Assembly (NCBI GenBank): GCA_002494135.1
Contig: DLBG01000142.1
Coordinates: 1-38,604, forward strand
Source: Lachnospiraceae bacterium UBA7027
GTDB lineage: Bacteria; Bacillota; Clostridia; Lachnospirales; Lachnospiraceae
Direction: 5' to 3'
DNA: 38,604 nt
In this document: one piece after another, positions 15,647 to 24,664 of the stretch
Layout of the letters: each line of letters opens with the position of its first letter
Position numbering within the stretch: position 1 is the stretch's first letter
The notes under the pieces: model-generated
What the model was told of the DNA's origin: nothing
The model's database searches: none
The model's input: the letters and a program-made list of their open reading frames with translations, nothing else
Translations under genes and position numbers: made by a program

Positions 15647-17721
15647 AAATCGACGGTTTGAAGGAATACAAGGGAAAAATAGTTTTTCATTTTGTTCTAA
15701 TGCTTTCTTTAGCGGCGATTGCCGTCATGGGGATTTTTGTTCTGACCCATTTCTATACTGTTGAAATCCCCTATAACTTTGTTCGTACAACAGTGGCGTT
15801 TGCGGGATTTTTGTTCATTCTTCTGAATGCATCCTTTTTGTATTTCTGTTTCGGCGAAAAAAAGGAAGATACAGGCTCTGCGGCATTTGCAAAAATCTGG
15901 TGCTTTTACGGAGAAAATAAAGAGAAAAAGAAGCAGGAGGACAAAATTCCCCGCACAAAGAAAGCTTTACTGGCTCTTCCGGGTGTATTCGGAATCGGCT
16001 ATATGCTGTTTTTTTTCGGTATCAGCGAGACGTTCTTTGCAAATGTCCAGGAATGGCTGTTTTCATACCGTGATATCGTAATTCCGGCGACCTTTTTTAC
16101 AGTTGCTTTTACGCTTGTATTTCTCGGAATTTACATCTTTCTCTTAAAAGGGAAGTACTACAACCGTGGGATAATTGTTCTCGCATCCGTATTTGCGGGC
16201 CTTTATCTTCAAAATGCTTTTTTAAACACCGATAAATTTATAAATGGCGCAAAGGATGAAGTGTCTCATTTTGCTCTTGCGCTTAATCTGATTGTCTGGA
16301 TTCTTTTGATTGTTCTTCCGCAGGTATTCTACGGGAAAATGGAAAAATCCAGAAAGTACATCCGAAACGGGGCTGTTATTGTATCTGCGATTCTTTTCCT
16401 GATTCAGCTGATTCCGCTTCCGTATCTTTTTGTTTCGTTTGAGAAGAAAAAGCCGGAAGGATACGGAGAGAAGATAAAAACCGAGTATCGTCTGGCGGGA
16501 GATGAGCAGTTTACGGTATCAGCCGAAGGCAATATTATTGTTTTTATCATGGACGGGTATCAGGATACCAATTTTGAGTATCATTTAAAGAATTATCCGG
16601 AAAAAGCGGAGATTTTTAAGGATTTTATTCATTTTGACAATGTTGCAACAGAGGAAATGAATACCGTAACCTCCATGCCGAGTCTTCTTACGGCATCCCG
16701 CGTGGATTATACGATTGATTTGGTGGAATCCAATAAAAAAGCATGGAACGGTGATAATGCCAATGCATTTTATTCGGAGATCCAAAAAGCCGGTTATTCG
16801 GCTTTCCTGTATTCGGATTCCGATGATTACTGCGGGGATGCCGACAATATGGTCGGTAAAATCAAAAACGCAATCGAAACAAAATATGAAATAAAGACAG
16901 ATCCCGTCAGGACCTTCTTTGCAATGACAAGACTGTCATTGTATAAATATCTTCCGTTTACCTTTAAGGATTTTGTAAACGTCAGCGGTTCCGAAGAAAT
17001 AAACCGGTATACAAGCCTTCTTTTCGAAGGTGACGAGAAAGTGGATGCCGGCGAACTGTCGGATACCTTATATACGGCCATGGACCGGGGAATCTGCATG
17101 TTTAATTTCGATTACTATGCGGCATTGAAAAAGGGCCTTAAGGTGGAACAGGACGGGAAACGTATTGTTTTTGAGCATATGTTCGGTATGCATCAGCCGT
17201 ATTACAGCATTCAGGGCAAGGAAGAAGTATCCAATGCAGAAGAGCAGGATGTCTGTTTTACGATTCTTGAAGAGTATATGAGCCAGTTAAAGGAACTTGG
17301 CTTATACGATAAGACCTGCATTATCGTGACCGCCGATCACGGTTTTCCGAAAATCGGAGAAAGCGATCCGGTAATGCTGATTAAACTTCCGGATTATCAC
17401 GGGGAAGAAATGAAAACAAACACCGCACCCGGCTGTCTTCAGTCGGATCTGCTTCCGACGGTCCTTGAAATAGCAGGATGCAATGATAAGCGGATTAACG
17501 GAGGTTCTTCCCTGCTTCAGCTTCAGGAGAACAGTGTAAGGGAAAGAACGTTGAATTATATTACAACCAAGTCTTCCTTCCCGCCTGCAAAGAAGTGCAA
17601 CGGTGTCGGATTCGCAAATTCCAACTGCTATGAAGAGTACCGTTTTACCGGCAGAAGCGAAGAAATTGATAAAGAAAAAGACCTCGTTGCAGAGAAACCG
17701 ATTACCAGCTACTGGTGGTAA
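15643..17721 (+). CDS. Membrane-anchored alkaline-phosphatase-superfamily phosphotransferase, copy 1
   Basis: A 692-residue protein with about seven membrane helices in the first 270 residues, then an extracytoplasmic sulfatase-like domain as in LtaS and EptA. Metal and catalytic features are Asp304 (FIMDGYQD), Thr341 in NTVTSMP at the spacing used by the phosphoethanolamine-transferase nucleophile, His512/His517 (HMFGMHQP) and Asp565-His566 (TADHG). No sulfatase C/S-x-P-x-R motif is present, so sulfate ester hydrolysis is unlikely. I expect transfer of phosphoglycerol or phosphoethanolamine from a lipid to a surface polymer. The chain ends in an unusual TSYWW. The ATG overlaps the acyltransferase stop (ATGA); the open frame extends seven codons to a GTG. 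Paralogue of the gene at 19897. Confidence 0.8.
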   Translation: MKIDGLKEYKGKIVFHFVLMLSLAAIAVMGIFVLTHFYTVEIPYNFVRTTVAFAGFLFILLNASFLYFCFGEKKEDTGSAAFAKIWCFYGENKEKKKQEDKIPRTKKALLALPGVFGIGYMLFFFGISETFFANVQEWLFSYRDIVIPATFFTVAFTLVFLGIYIFLLKGKYYNRGIIVLASVFAGLYLQNAFLNTDKFINGAKDEVSHFALALNLIVWILLIVLPQVFYGKMEKSRKYIRNGAVIVSAILFLIQLIPLPYLFVSFEKKKPEGYGEKIKTEYRLAGDEQFTVSAEGNIIVFIMDGYQDTNFEYHLKNYPEKAEIFKDFIHFDNVATEEMNTVTSMPSLLTASRVDYTIDLVESNKKAWNGDNANAFYSEIQKAGYSAFLYSDSDDYCGDADNMVGKIKNAIETKYEIKTDPVRTFFAMTRLSLYKYLPFTFKDFVNVSGSEEINRYTSLLFEGDEKVDAGELSDTLYTAMDRGICMFNFDYYAALKKGLKVEQDGKRIVFEHMFGMHQPYYSIQGKEEVSNAEEQDVCFTILEEYMSQLKELGLYDKTCIIVTADHGFPKIGESDPVMLIKLPDYHGEEMKTNTAPGCLQSDLLPTVLEIAGCNDKRINGGSSLLQLQENSVRERTLNYITTKSSFPPAKKCNGVGFANSNCYEEYRFTGRSEEIDKEKDLVAEKPITSYWW

Positions 17722-17736
17722 TTACAGGAGGATAAA

Positions 17737-19659
17737 ATGCAGACAATCATTAAACCTTTAATCTGGTTAATGGAATTATGTTACAACATATGCAAAAACT
17801 ACGGCTGGGCGATTATTCTGTTCACGCTTTTCAGCAAAATCATCCTGCTTCCGGTATCAGTCTGGGTGCAGAAGAATTCAATTAAAATGGTGCAGATGAC
17901 ACCGGACTTGAATTTTGCAAAGGCGAAATTCTACGGGGACAAGGAACAGATTGCGGAAGAGCATTCCAAGATTTACAAAAAGTATAAGTACAGCCCGTTT
18001 GTAACACTGATTCCCACGCTGATTCAGTTGCTTCTTTTAATGGGCGTAATTGAGGTCATCAAGTACGGCATTAACAGCGGCATGTATGACATGAACTTCC
18101 TTGGATTCTCCTTAGAGGTGATTCCGACAAAGGTTTGGGGATTATATATTTTATCTCCGATTCTGGCTGCCTTATCGGCGCTTGTAATGTGCATCTGTCA
18201 GAATAAGAGCAATGTCATTCAGGCGGAGCAGAATTTCTGGAGTCAGGCAATTACCCTCGGGATTTCAGTAGGACTTTCCCTGTATCTTGGTTTCTTCGTA
18301 TCCGTAGGTGTCGCGATTTACTGGATTGCAAGCAACCTTCTATCCACGGCACAGCTTTACATCCTGAATTTCTTCATCAATCCGAAGAAGTATGTGGACT
18401 ATGAAAAACTCGAGGAAAGCAAGGCCGCGCTGAAGGAACTGGACAGCCTCGGAGGAGACAAAAAAAAGAAAGACCCGAAGGCAAAAGAATATGCCAGGAG
18501 AGAGAAGCAGGATTACAAGCGTTTCTTCTCCGTGGTAAACAAGCATCTTGTATTTTATTCCGAGAGCAACGGATTCTATAAGTATTATGCCGGCCTGATC
18601 GATTACCTGATGGAGAAGACCAACATCACGATTCATTATATTACGAACGATCCCGAGGATAACATCTTTAAAATGGCAGAGGAAAATCCCAGAATCCGTG
18701 CGTATTATATCGGCGAGAAGCGACTGATTACGCTGATGATGAAAATGGATGCGGACATTGTTGTCATGACGGTGCCGGATCTGGAAAATTTCCACATCAA
18801 GAGAAGTTATGTGCGCAAGGATATCGAGTACCTTTATGTCCAGCATGGTATGGGAAGCGTGAATCTGACTTACCGAAAGGGTGCACTGGATCATTATGAT
18901 TCCATTCTCTGTCCGAACCGTGCGCAGAAAGAAGAAATTCTGGCGCAGGAGAAACTTTATAACTTAAAGCCGAAGAAGATCATCGAATGCGGATATTTTA
19001 TTCTCGATGATATGATTGCGGCTTATGAGAAAATGGACAAAACCCCGAATCCGGACGGAAAGAAGAACATCTTAATCGCACCGTCCTGGCAGGAGGGAAA
19101 TATTGTGGACAGCTGTCTGGAAGAACTTCTTTCCAAACTCGAAAATACGGGAAATCACATCATCGTAAGACCTCATCCCCAGCATGTCCGTCATAAGAGA
19201 GAGAAGCTGGAGAAATTAAAAGAGAAGTTTGCCGGAAACAGGAATGTGGAAGTGCAGCTTGATTTTTCCGCGACGGATACGGTATGGAAGGCCGATGTTT
19301 TAATTACCGACTGGTCGGATATCTCCATGGAGTATTCCTTCTGTACGCATAAACCGGTGCTTTTCATCAATACACCGATGAAGATTATGAACCCGGAATA
19401 TGAGAAGATCGACGTGGTACCGATTAACGTGGAAATCCGCAGTATTGTAGGCGAAAACGTGGATGTGGACCAACTTGACAAAGTGCCCGAAATCATCAAT
19501 AATTTACTGGGTAATCGGGAATTTTACGAGAAAAAAATTGCCGAATATGCCGAAAGCCAGGTTTACAACATCGGAAACTCCGCTGCGGTCGGCGGAAAGT
19601 ATGTTGTAGAGCGCCTTATGGAGATCAAAAAAGAAAAAGCACAGGCTGAACAGAAATAA
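17737..19659 (+). CDS. YidC/Oxa1-like insertase domain fused to a TagF-like CDP-glycerol glycerophosphotransferase domain
   Basis: A 640-residue fusion. Residues 1-215 match the five-helix YidC core: a first helix in YGWAIILFTLFSKIILLP, a charged cytoplasmic hairpin, then helices near 82-105, 128-150, 165-185 and 190-213, including IYWIASNLLSTAQLYILN. The usual groove arginine is Lys34. A charged linker (about 216-258) leads to a TagF/TarF-like domain (about 260-630) with QHGMGS (His370), RPHPQH (478-483) and TDWSDISMEY (524-533), the motifs of glycerophosphate and ribitol-phosphate polymerases. Five helices place this domain in the cytoplasm, where CDP-glycerol is found. A perfect AGGAGG precedes the ATG. 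I infer a membrane-coupled teichoic-acid-type polymerase; whether the YidC part inserts protein, moves polymer or only anchors is unknown. Confidence 0.9.
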   Translation: MQTIIKPLIWLMELCYNICKNYGWAIILFTLFSKIILLPVSVWVQKNSIKMVQMTPDLNFAKAKFYGDKEQIAEEHSKIYKKYKYSPFVTLIPTLIQLLLLMGVIEVIKYGINSGMYDMNFLGFSLEVIPTKVWGLYILSPILAALSALVMCICQNKSNVIQAEQNFWSQAITLGISVGLSLYLGFFVSVGVAIYWIASNLLSTAQLYILNFFINPKKYVDYEKLEESKAALKELDSLGGDKKKKDPKAKEYARREKQDYKRFFSVVNKHLVFYSESNGFYKYYAGLIDYLMEKTNITIHYITNDPEDNIFKMAEENPRIRAYYIGEKRLITLMMKMDADIVVMTVPDLENFHIKRSYVRKDIEYLYVQHGMGSVNLTYRKGALDHYDSILCPNRAQKEEILAQEKLYNLKPKKIIECGYFILDDMIAAYEKMDKTPNPDGKKNILIAPSWQEGNIVDSCLEELLSKLENTGNHIIVRPHPQHVRHKREKLEKLKEKFAGNRNVEVQLDFSATDTVWKADVLITDWSDISMEYSFCTHKPVLFINTPMKIMNPEYEKIDVVPINVEIRSIVGENVDVDQLDKVPEIINNLLGNREFYEKKIAEYAESQVYNIGNSAAVGGKYVVERLMEIKKEKAQAEQK

Positions 19660-19681
19660 AGCCCGGAAAGGAAGATTTATC

Positions 19682-19879
19682 ATGCAAGCGAATTTACTGT
19701 ACATTGATCCGTCCGTAACCACATATTTGATTCAGGCAATCGCCGGCGTAGCCATCGCTGTCGGTGCCGGTCTTGCGATTTATTTCCGCAAGGCAAAGAA
19801 GAAGATGAACGAGAAACTCGGAATCGACGAGAACAAAAATAAAGAGGTTGAGTCCGACGATATTGAATTCAAAGAATAA
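19682..19879 (+). CDS. Small one-helix membrane protein with a YIDPS motif
   Basis: A 65-residue protein: a short N-terminus with YIDPSVTT, one glycine/alanine-rich helix at about residues 15-35, a basic stretch RKAKKKM, and an acidic tail ending IEFKE. I recall similar YIDP-plus-helix small proteins near surface-polysaccharide and phosphoglycerol-transferase genes, but no function is known to me. GGAAAGGAAG upstream of the ATG and tight spacing (22 and 17 bases) to both neighbours support a real gene. It may be an assembly or regulatory partner of the flanking membrane enzymes, which is inference from position only. Confidence 0.75.
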   Translation: MQANLLYIDPSVTTYLIQAIAGVAIAVGAGLAIYFRKAKKKMNEKLGIDENKNKEVESDDIEFKE

Positions 19880-19896
19880 GGTTTCATTCCGGGAAA

Positions 19897-22017
19897 ATGG
19901 TGATATTAGGCTTGGCATGGCTGCCACTGATAATAAATACTGTTTTTTTTCTGTTTTTTCGAAAAAGATTTGTCTCCGATTCGAAAAAAAATGTCTTTAC
20001 GCATTTTTTGCTGATTATAAGTGCCGATATTCTGTTATCGGTGATTATCGTTTTATTTCAAAAACTTTATCCGATTGAGATTAAATACAATCTTTATGTT
20101 TCCGTGGCAGGATTGTCAATTGTTTTCCTGCTTGCGGAAACGGTTTCTTTCATCCTGTACTGCTTACAGGCATCCGATGATTCCTCTGAAAAATCAAAGT
20201 TTGCCAATATATGGCTTGCTGTCTCGAAGGGCTATGTTTTTCCGAAAACAAAACCGGACCTGAAAAAGGGCCGCTTTTTGTTATTGCCGGTTGGCGGTTT
20301 TTTCTACATGATCCTTTTATTCGGAATTACGGAGACATTCTACGCAAACATTGACGAGTGGGTGTTTTCCCTGAAAAATATACTATTTCCGGGACTTGTT
20401 GCATTTTTGCTTCTGACCGGCCTGGTCTGGTTATCGGTAATTCTGTTTTTTCGCAATCAGACCATCGACAGAGTTTTAATCGGAGCAACGTCGGTATTTG
20501 CCATGGCTTATATTCAGAATGCGTTTCTGAATACGGATAAGCTCATTGACGGCGGGCTGGAACGAACGCCGGTATGGTTGCTTTTTCTTAATATCTTATT
20601 ATGGATTGCGGTTATTACGATACCGCAGATTCTTTATTCCGTTTACGGTAAAAAGAGAAAACTGATTACCAACATCGCACTCGGATTGTCCGGCCTGTTG
20701 TTTTTCATTCAGCTTGCGCCGCTTCCGTATCTTCTTTTAACCTGTCTGCAGCATGAGACCAATAAGGCAAATATGACGGATTATCGTTTTTCGGGAGAAG
20801 AGCAGTATACGGTTTCCTCCGAACAGAATACGATTATTTTTGTAATGGACGCTTTCTGGGCAAGATATCTCGACGGTTATTTCGAAGATTATCCCCGGTT
20901 CAAAGAAACGTTCAAAGACTTTGTCGTATACGATAATGTCAGTACAAAATCTTTCTCCACACCGATATCCATGCCTTATTTTCTGACAGCTTCGGAAGTG
21001 GATTTCTCCATAGACTACAGGGAATCCAATAAAAGAGCGTGGAATAGTGAAAACGCGGTATATTTCTACCGTACGGTTCAGGAAAACGGATATAACGTAT
21101 ACCTGTATTCAGACTCCGAAGACTACTGCGGTGGAGCCGAAAATATGCTCGGTAAAATTCAGAATGTGGTCAATATCGAATATGACATCGAAACCAACAG
21201 CCTGAAGACCTATCTGTACATGGTGAAATTATCTATGTATAAGTACAGTCCTTTTTCCCTAAAAGAAGTTTTCTATGTGCCCGGGGCGGATGTAATTAAC
21301 AATTGTTCCACATTCCGGTACGGCGGAATGGAGAAGTCTGATTCGGAGTTTGCCGAAACCAATGCGGATGCCGCAAAAGGCCTCGGAATCGATTATTTTA
21401 ATTTTGACTATTATTTCAGCCTTAAAAAAGGATTGCAGGTTCGGGACGGTTCCAAGCGGATTATTTTCCAGCATCTTCACGGAATGCATGCACCTCTTTA
21501 CGGGTATTCCAAAGAGGAGAGTGTGGATCCGAATGACGAGGTGGAAATCTGCTTTGAAATTCTGTCCGAGTATATTCGCCAGTTAAAAGAACTTGGACTG
21601 TATGACAGCTCCTGTATTATTTTTACGGCAGACCACGGCTTAAACAGTATCGAACATTCCGAACCGGTTATGCTGATTAAGGAACCGTATGCGGAAACGG
21701 AAGAGATGCGGTTTAATTCTGCTCCCGGTGAACTGCAGTCGGATCTTCTTCCGACCATTCTGTATGAGAATAACCTGAAATATGATGTCGTAAAAAACGG
21801 ATATCCCCTTCCGTTACTGCAGGAAGACATGGTCAGAATCAGGACCGTTCAGAAAATCGAATACAGGAATTATTATTCACCGGTTCCGAAGTGCAACGGA
21901 CTCGGAATGTCCGGATTTAACTGTTATTTCACGTACCGGTTTAACGGACGCAACAGCGAAATAGATGCCGAAAAGGATTTAGTGGAAGAAGGCCCGATTA
22001 CTTCGTTCTGGTGGTAA
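19897..22017 (+). CDS. Membrane-anchored alkaline-phosphatase-superfamily phosphotransferase, copy 2
   Basis: Paralogue of the protein encoded at 15643, with the same plan over 706 residues: about seven helices, then an extracytoplasmic catalytic domain. Matching residues are Asp318 (FVMDAFW), Thr355 in STPISMP, His526/His531 (HLHGMHAP) and Asp579-His580 (TADHG). The two proteins share long identical patches around SNK(K/R)AWN, YLYSDS(D/E)DYCG and a C-terminal block from KCNG to TS(F/Y)WW. The start ATG has only GGGAAA directly upstream, so coupling to the previous gene is likely. Two active copies suggest two acceptors, two donors or two successive transfers. Confidence 0.8.
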   Translation: MVILGLAWLPLIINTVFFLFFRKRFVSDSKKNVFTHFLLIISADILLSVIIVLFQKLYPIEIKYNLYVSVAGLSIVFLLAETVSFILYCLQASDDSSEKSKFANIWLAVSKGYVFPKTKPDLKKGRFLLLPVGGFFYMILLFGITETFYANIDEWVFSLKNILFPGLVAFLLLTGLVWLSVILFFRNQTIDRVLIGATSVFAMAYIQNAFLNTDKLIDGGLERTPVWLLFLNILLWIAVITIPQILYSVYGKKRKLITNIALGLSGLLFFIQLAPLPYLLLTCLQHETNKANMTDYRFSGEEQYTVSSEQNTIIFVMDAFWARYLDGYFEDYPRFKETFKDFVVYDNVSTKSFSTPISMPYFLTASEVDFSIDYRESNKRAWNSENAVYFYRTVQENGYNVYLYSDSEDYCGGAENMLGKIQNVVNIEYDIETNSLKTYLYMVKLSMYKYSPFSLKEVFYVPGADVINNCSTFRYGGMEKSDSEFAETNADAAKGLGIDYFNFDYYFSLKKGLQVRDGSKRIIFQHLHGMHAPLYGYSKEESVDPNDEVEICFEILSEYIRQLKELGLYDSSCIIFTADHGLNSIEHSEPVMLIKEPYAETEEMRFNSAPGELQSDLLPTILYENNLKYDVVKNGYPLPLLQEDMVRIRTVQKIEYRNYYSPVPKCNGLGMSGFNCYFTYRFNGRNSEIDAEKDLVEEGPITSFWW

Positions 22018-22023
22018 GAAAAC

Positions 22024-24621
22024 ATGCTTGAGAAACTGGTAAAAAGAATAAAACCGAAGCATTATCCTTTTGTTGCGTTTGCACTCGGCTGCATCGCAAT
22101 GTTTGTCATGCTCTCATACGCCGAATTACTGTCTTCCGGCCGGTTTACCGTTTTTAACGGAGACGAGTTCAAACTGTATTCCTATATTCGGATGATACTT
22201 ACGAATCTTTTAAACGGGGAGAGTATCCGTTATTCCTTTACGACTTCCCTCGGAATGGACACATCGCTGATACTTGCCTATGATTTTTTCAGCCCGTTTA
22301 ATATTGTTTATCTGCTGCTTTATCAGGCGGACCCCAGGGTAGCAATTGCTCTTGTTTTCATTTTAAAAACCGGGACGGCGGCAATGGCATTTCAGTTATT
22401 CGCTGCCCGGGGAATGAAGAGTAAAGGCATCGGATCCGTTATCTGGGCAGTGTTTTATTCCATGTGCGCATTCGGAGTGTTCTTCGGACTTTGCAACAAT
22501 ATGTGGGCAGATGCTCTGTATCTTCTGCCTTTGGTGTGTCTGTGTCTGACAAAAGGGATTCACGAAAAGAAGTATTATCTTCTGGCGGCAGTTTATGCCG
22601 TGACATTTATCATCCAGTTTTATATGGGTTATATGATCGGCATTTTTACTTTCCTTTTGTTTGTTTTACTGATGGTCACAGAGAAAAAACTTTCCGGAAA
22701 AGAGAAGGGAATTCATTTTGCTCTCTATTTCGCAAGTGTTCTTACCGCAATCTGTATTTCGGCGATTGTCTGGGTTCCGGCACTTTTCTGGATTCTTAAA
22801 AATACCGCATCGGATACGGGCAGTTTTGCATCCGCTTCCGTTAATCTGTTTGATTTGGGGAAAAGGCTTTTCTTCGGGGAAGCATCTTCAACCTACAACA
22901 ATCTGCCGAATCTTTACTGTGGCATTCCCTGTCTGATTCTGCTGCCGGGATTTTTCTTTAAAAAAGAGATTTCCCTGCGGGAGAAACTGACAGCCGGATT
23001 GCTTTTGCTTTTCTATATTCTTTGCATTTTTATTGTTCCCCTGAATGCGCTTATGCATGCACTGGATATTCCGGACGGTTTTGCTTACCGGTATTCTTTT
23101 GTAATCAGTTTTCTGCTTTGTTTGATCGCTGTAAGGACTTTTGAACTTTCAGACAGTCTTCCGAAATTGCAAACCATTATTGTTCTTTGCGTGCTGGGGC
23201 TTTGCTATCTTGTCGGCATGACAGAAACTCTTTATAACGGTGAGGCGGGGCTTGTATCTTCAGCGGTTTTATGTTTGTTGAATATCGTTCTGACTGCCTG
23301 CTGGATTGGATTATTTCATCTCAAGAAGACAAAGAAAACCCTGGCCGCGGTCATGCTGGTTTTACTCGCCGTAGCGGAGAGCGCCGGAAACGGAGTCGTA
23401 TTGTGGAAGGGACTGGATAAGCTTCCGGAGACGGCATATGAGAACTGGAGCGGTAGCATGAAGGAAATACTGGCAGATCCCGATATGCAAAAGAATGATT
23501 TTCGGATCGCGGTTCAGAACGATCTTTGCGATGATTCCGATTCCTTCTTCGGATATAACGGAATCGTGGATTTTGGAACGGCAGAGATTCCCTCGCAGAG
23601 AGATTTTATGCGTAAAATGGGATTTTTTACTTCCGCAAAACTGATTCACGCTACGGGCATTACACCGGTTACGGAAATGATTTTGGGCGTGAAATATCGC
23701 TATACGGCAGATAATCCTTATCGAATCATCGGAGAGAGAGAACCGGTAAAGAAGTCGGAGAATCCATATTGTCTGCCGTTAGGATATGCCGTGAATCCGG
23801 AGATTGCGAAACTCACGCTCCCGGAAGGGAATGCGTTTGAAAATCAGAACGCACTGATTCAGGCAATGACGGGTATTGAAAATGTTTACGAAAGAATTCC
23901 CATGAAAGATGCGATAATCGAAGAAGAAGGATTGCATCTCGAAAATACGCTGGACGGAATGCGGTTGATCAGAGAAGACGTGGAAGAGGCCGCGATTCGT
24001 TTTACAATTCCTTTCGATGATTCCGAAAGGGTATTTCTTCAGTTCGGCTATGAGCATCCCGGATTATATTTTGCGAGTCCCGTTGCGGAGGCAGCCGGAA
24101 ACATCATGAATCTTGATATGGGGGCACAGGACGGTCAGATCCGCGGAGCAGCCGTATATGAATTGAAAGATACCGATAACGGGAAATTCCTCTTGGTAAA
24201 ATCCTATGTTCCGGAGGACTGCCCGGTTTCCTTAAAAGATATCTATCTGTATCGTCTGAATCGGGAAAAACTCCGGGAAGGATTTGAAATACTGAATGAA
24301 AACGGTTTGCAAATATCTGAGAGGAAGGCCGGAATAATAAAGGGTTCGGTTAAAGTAACAAAAGAGAACCGGGTCTTAATGCTTTCCGTACCTTATCTTG
24401 AGGGATGGACAGCTACACTGAACGGGAAAAGTGCTGAAGTTATTCCTGTTGCGGACGGCACGTTTATCGGAATCCGACTACCGGAATCCGGGACATACGA
24501 CGCAGAGTTTCGCTACCGGAATCCGTATCTGAAATACGGGTGTATCATGTCCCTTCTCGGGGCCGTTATGCTGGCTTCGCTGTGGGTGTCGTTATCCTTG
24601 ACAAGACATCGGGAATCATAA
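22024..24621 (+). CDS. YfhO-family GT-C membrane glycosyltransferase, copy 1
   Basis: An 865-residue polytopic protein of the YfhO family. In Bacillus subtilis YfhO is required to attach GlcNAc to lipoteichoic acid outside the membrane, using a polyprenyl-phosphate sugar. About a dozen helices occupy residues 15-455, followed by an extracytoplasmic beta-rich domain and a last helix near 835-855. The acidic residue of the first extracytoplasmic loop, likely catalytic in GT-C folds, is Asp47 in NGDEFKLY. FFGYNGIVDF and the C-terminal YLEGWTATLNGK motif match the other copies. It starts six bases after the preceding gene. Donor sugar and acceptor are unknown. Confidence 0.82.
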   Translation: MLEKLVKRIKPKHYPFVAFALGCIAMFVMLSYAELLSSGRFTVFNGDEFKLYSYIRMILTNLLNGESIRYSFTTSLGMDTSLILAYDFFSPFNIVYLLLYQADPRVAIALVFILKTGTAAMAFQLFAARGMKSKGIGSVIWAVFYSMCAFGVFFGLCNNMWADALYLLPLVCLCLTKGIHEKKYYLLAAVYAVTFIIQFYMGYMIGIFTFLLFVLLMVTEKKLSGKEKGIHFALYFASVLTAICISAIVWVPALFWILKNTASDTGSFASASVNLFDLGKRLFFGEASSTYNNLPNLYCGIPCLILLPGFFFKKEISLREKLTAGLLLLFYILCIFIVPLNALMHALDIPDGFAYRYSFVISFLLCLIAVRTFELSDSLPKLQTIIVLCVLGLCYLVGMTETLYNGEAGLVSSAVLCLLNIVLTACWIGLFHLKKTKKTLAAVMLVLLAVAESAGNGVVLWKGLDKLPETAYENWSGSMKEILADPDMQKNDFRIAVQNDLCDDSDSFFGYNGIVDFGTAEIPSQRDFMRKMGFFTSAKLIHATGITPVTEMILGVKYRYTADNPYRIIGEREPVKKSENPYCLPLGYAVNPEIAKLTLPEGNAFENQNALIQAMTGIENVYERIPMKDAIIEEEGLHLENTLDGMRLIREDVEEAAIRFTIPFDDSERVFLQFGYEHPGLYFASPVAEAAGNIMNLDMGAQDGQIRGAAVYELKDTDNGKFLLVKSYVPEDCPVSLKDIYLYRLNREKLREGFEILNENGLQISERKAGIIKGSVKVTKENRVLMLSVPYLEGWTATLNGKSAEVIPVADGTFIGIRLPESGTYDAEFRYRNPYLKYGCIMSLLGAVMLASLWVSLSLTRHRES

Positions 24622-24664
24622 ATAATGATTTGGTATCCGGAAAACAGTACAGGACAGTAACCGC

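Noticed and set aside
15643..22017. Calling the two alkaline-phosphatase-superfamily proteins true sulfatases
   Set aside because: Neither has the C/S-x-P-x-R sequence needed to form formylglycine. A Thr in a TxxSMP setting and the N-terminal helix bundle point to phosphotransferases.
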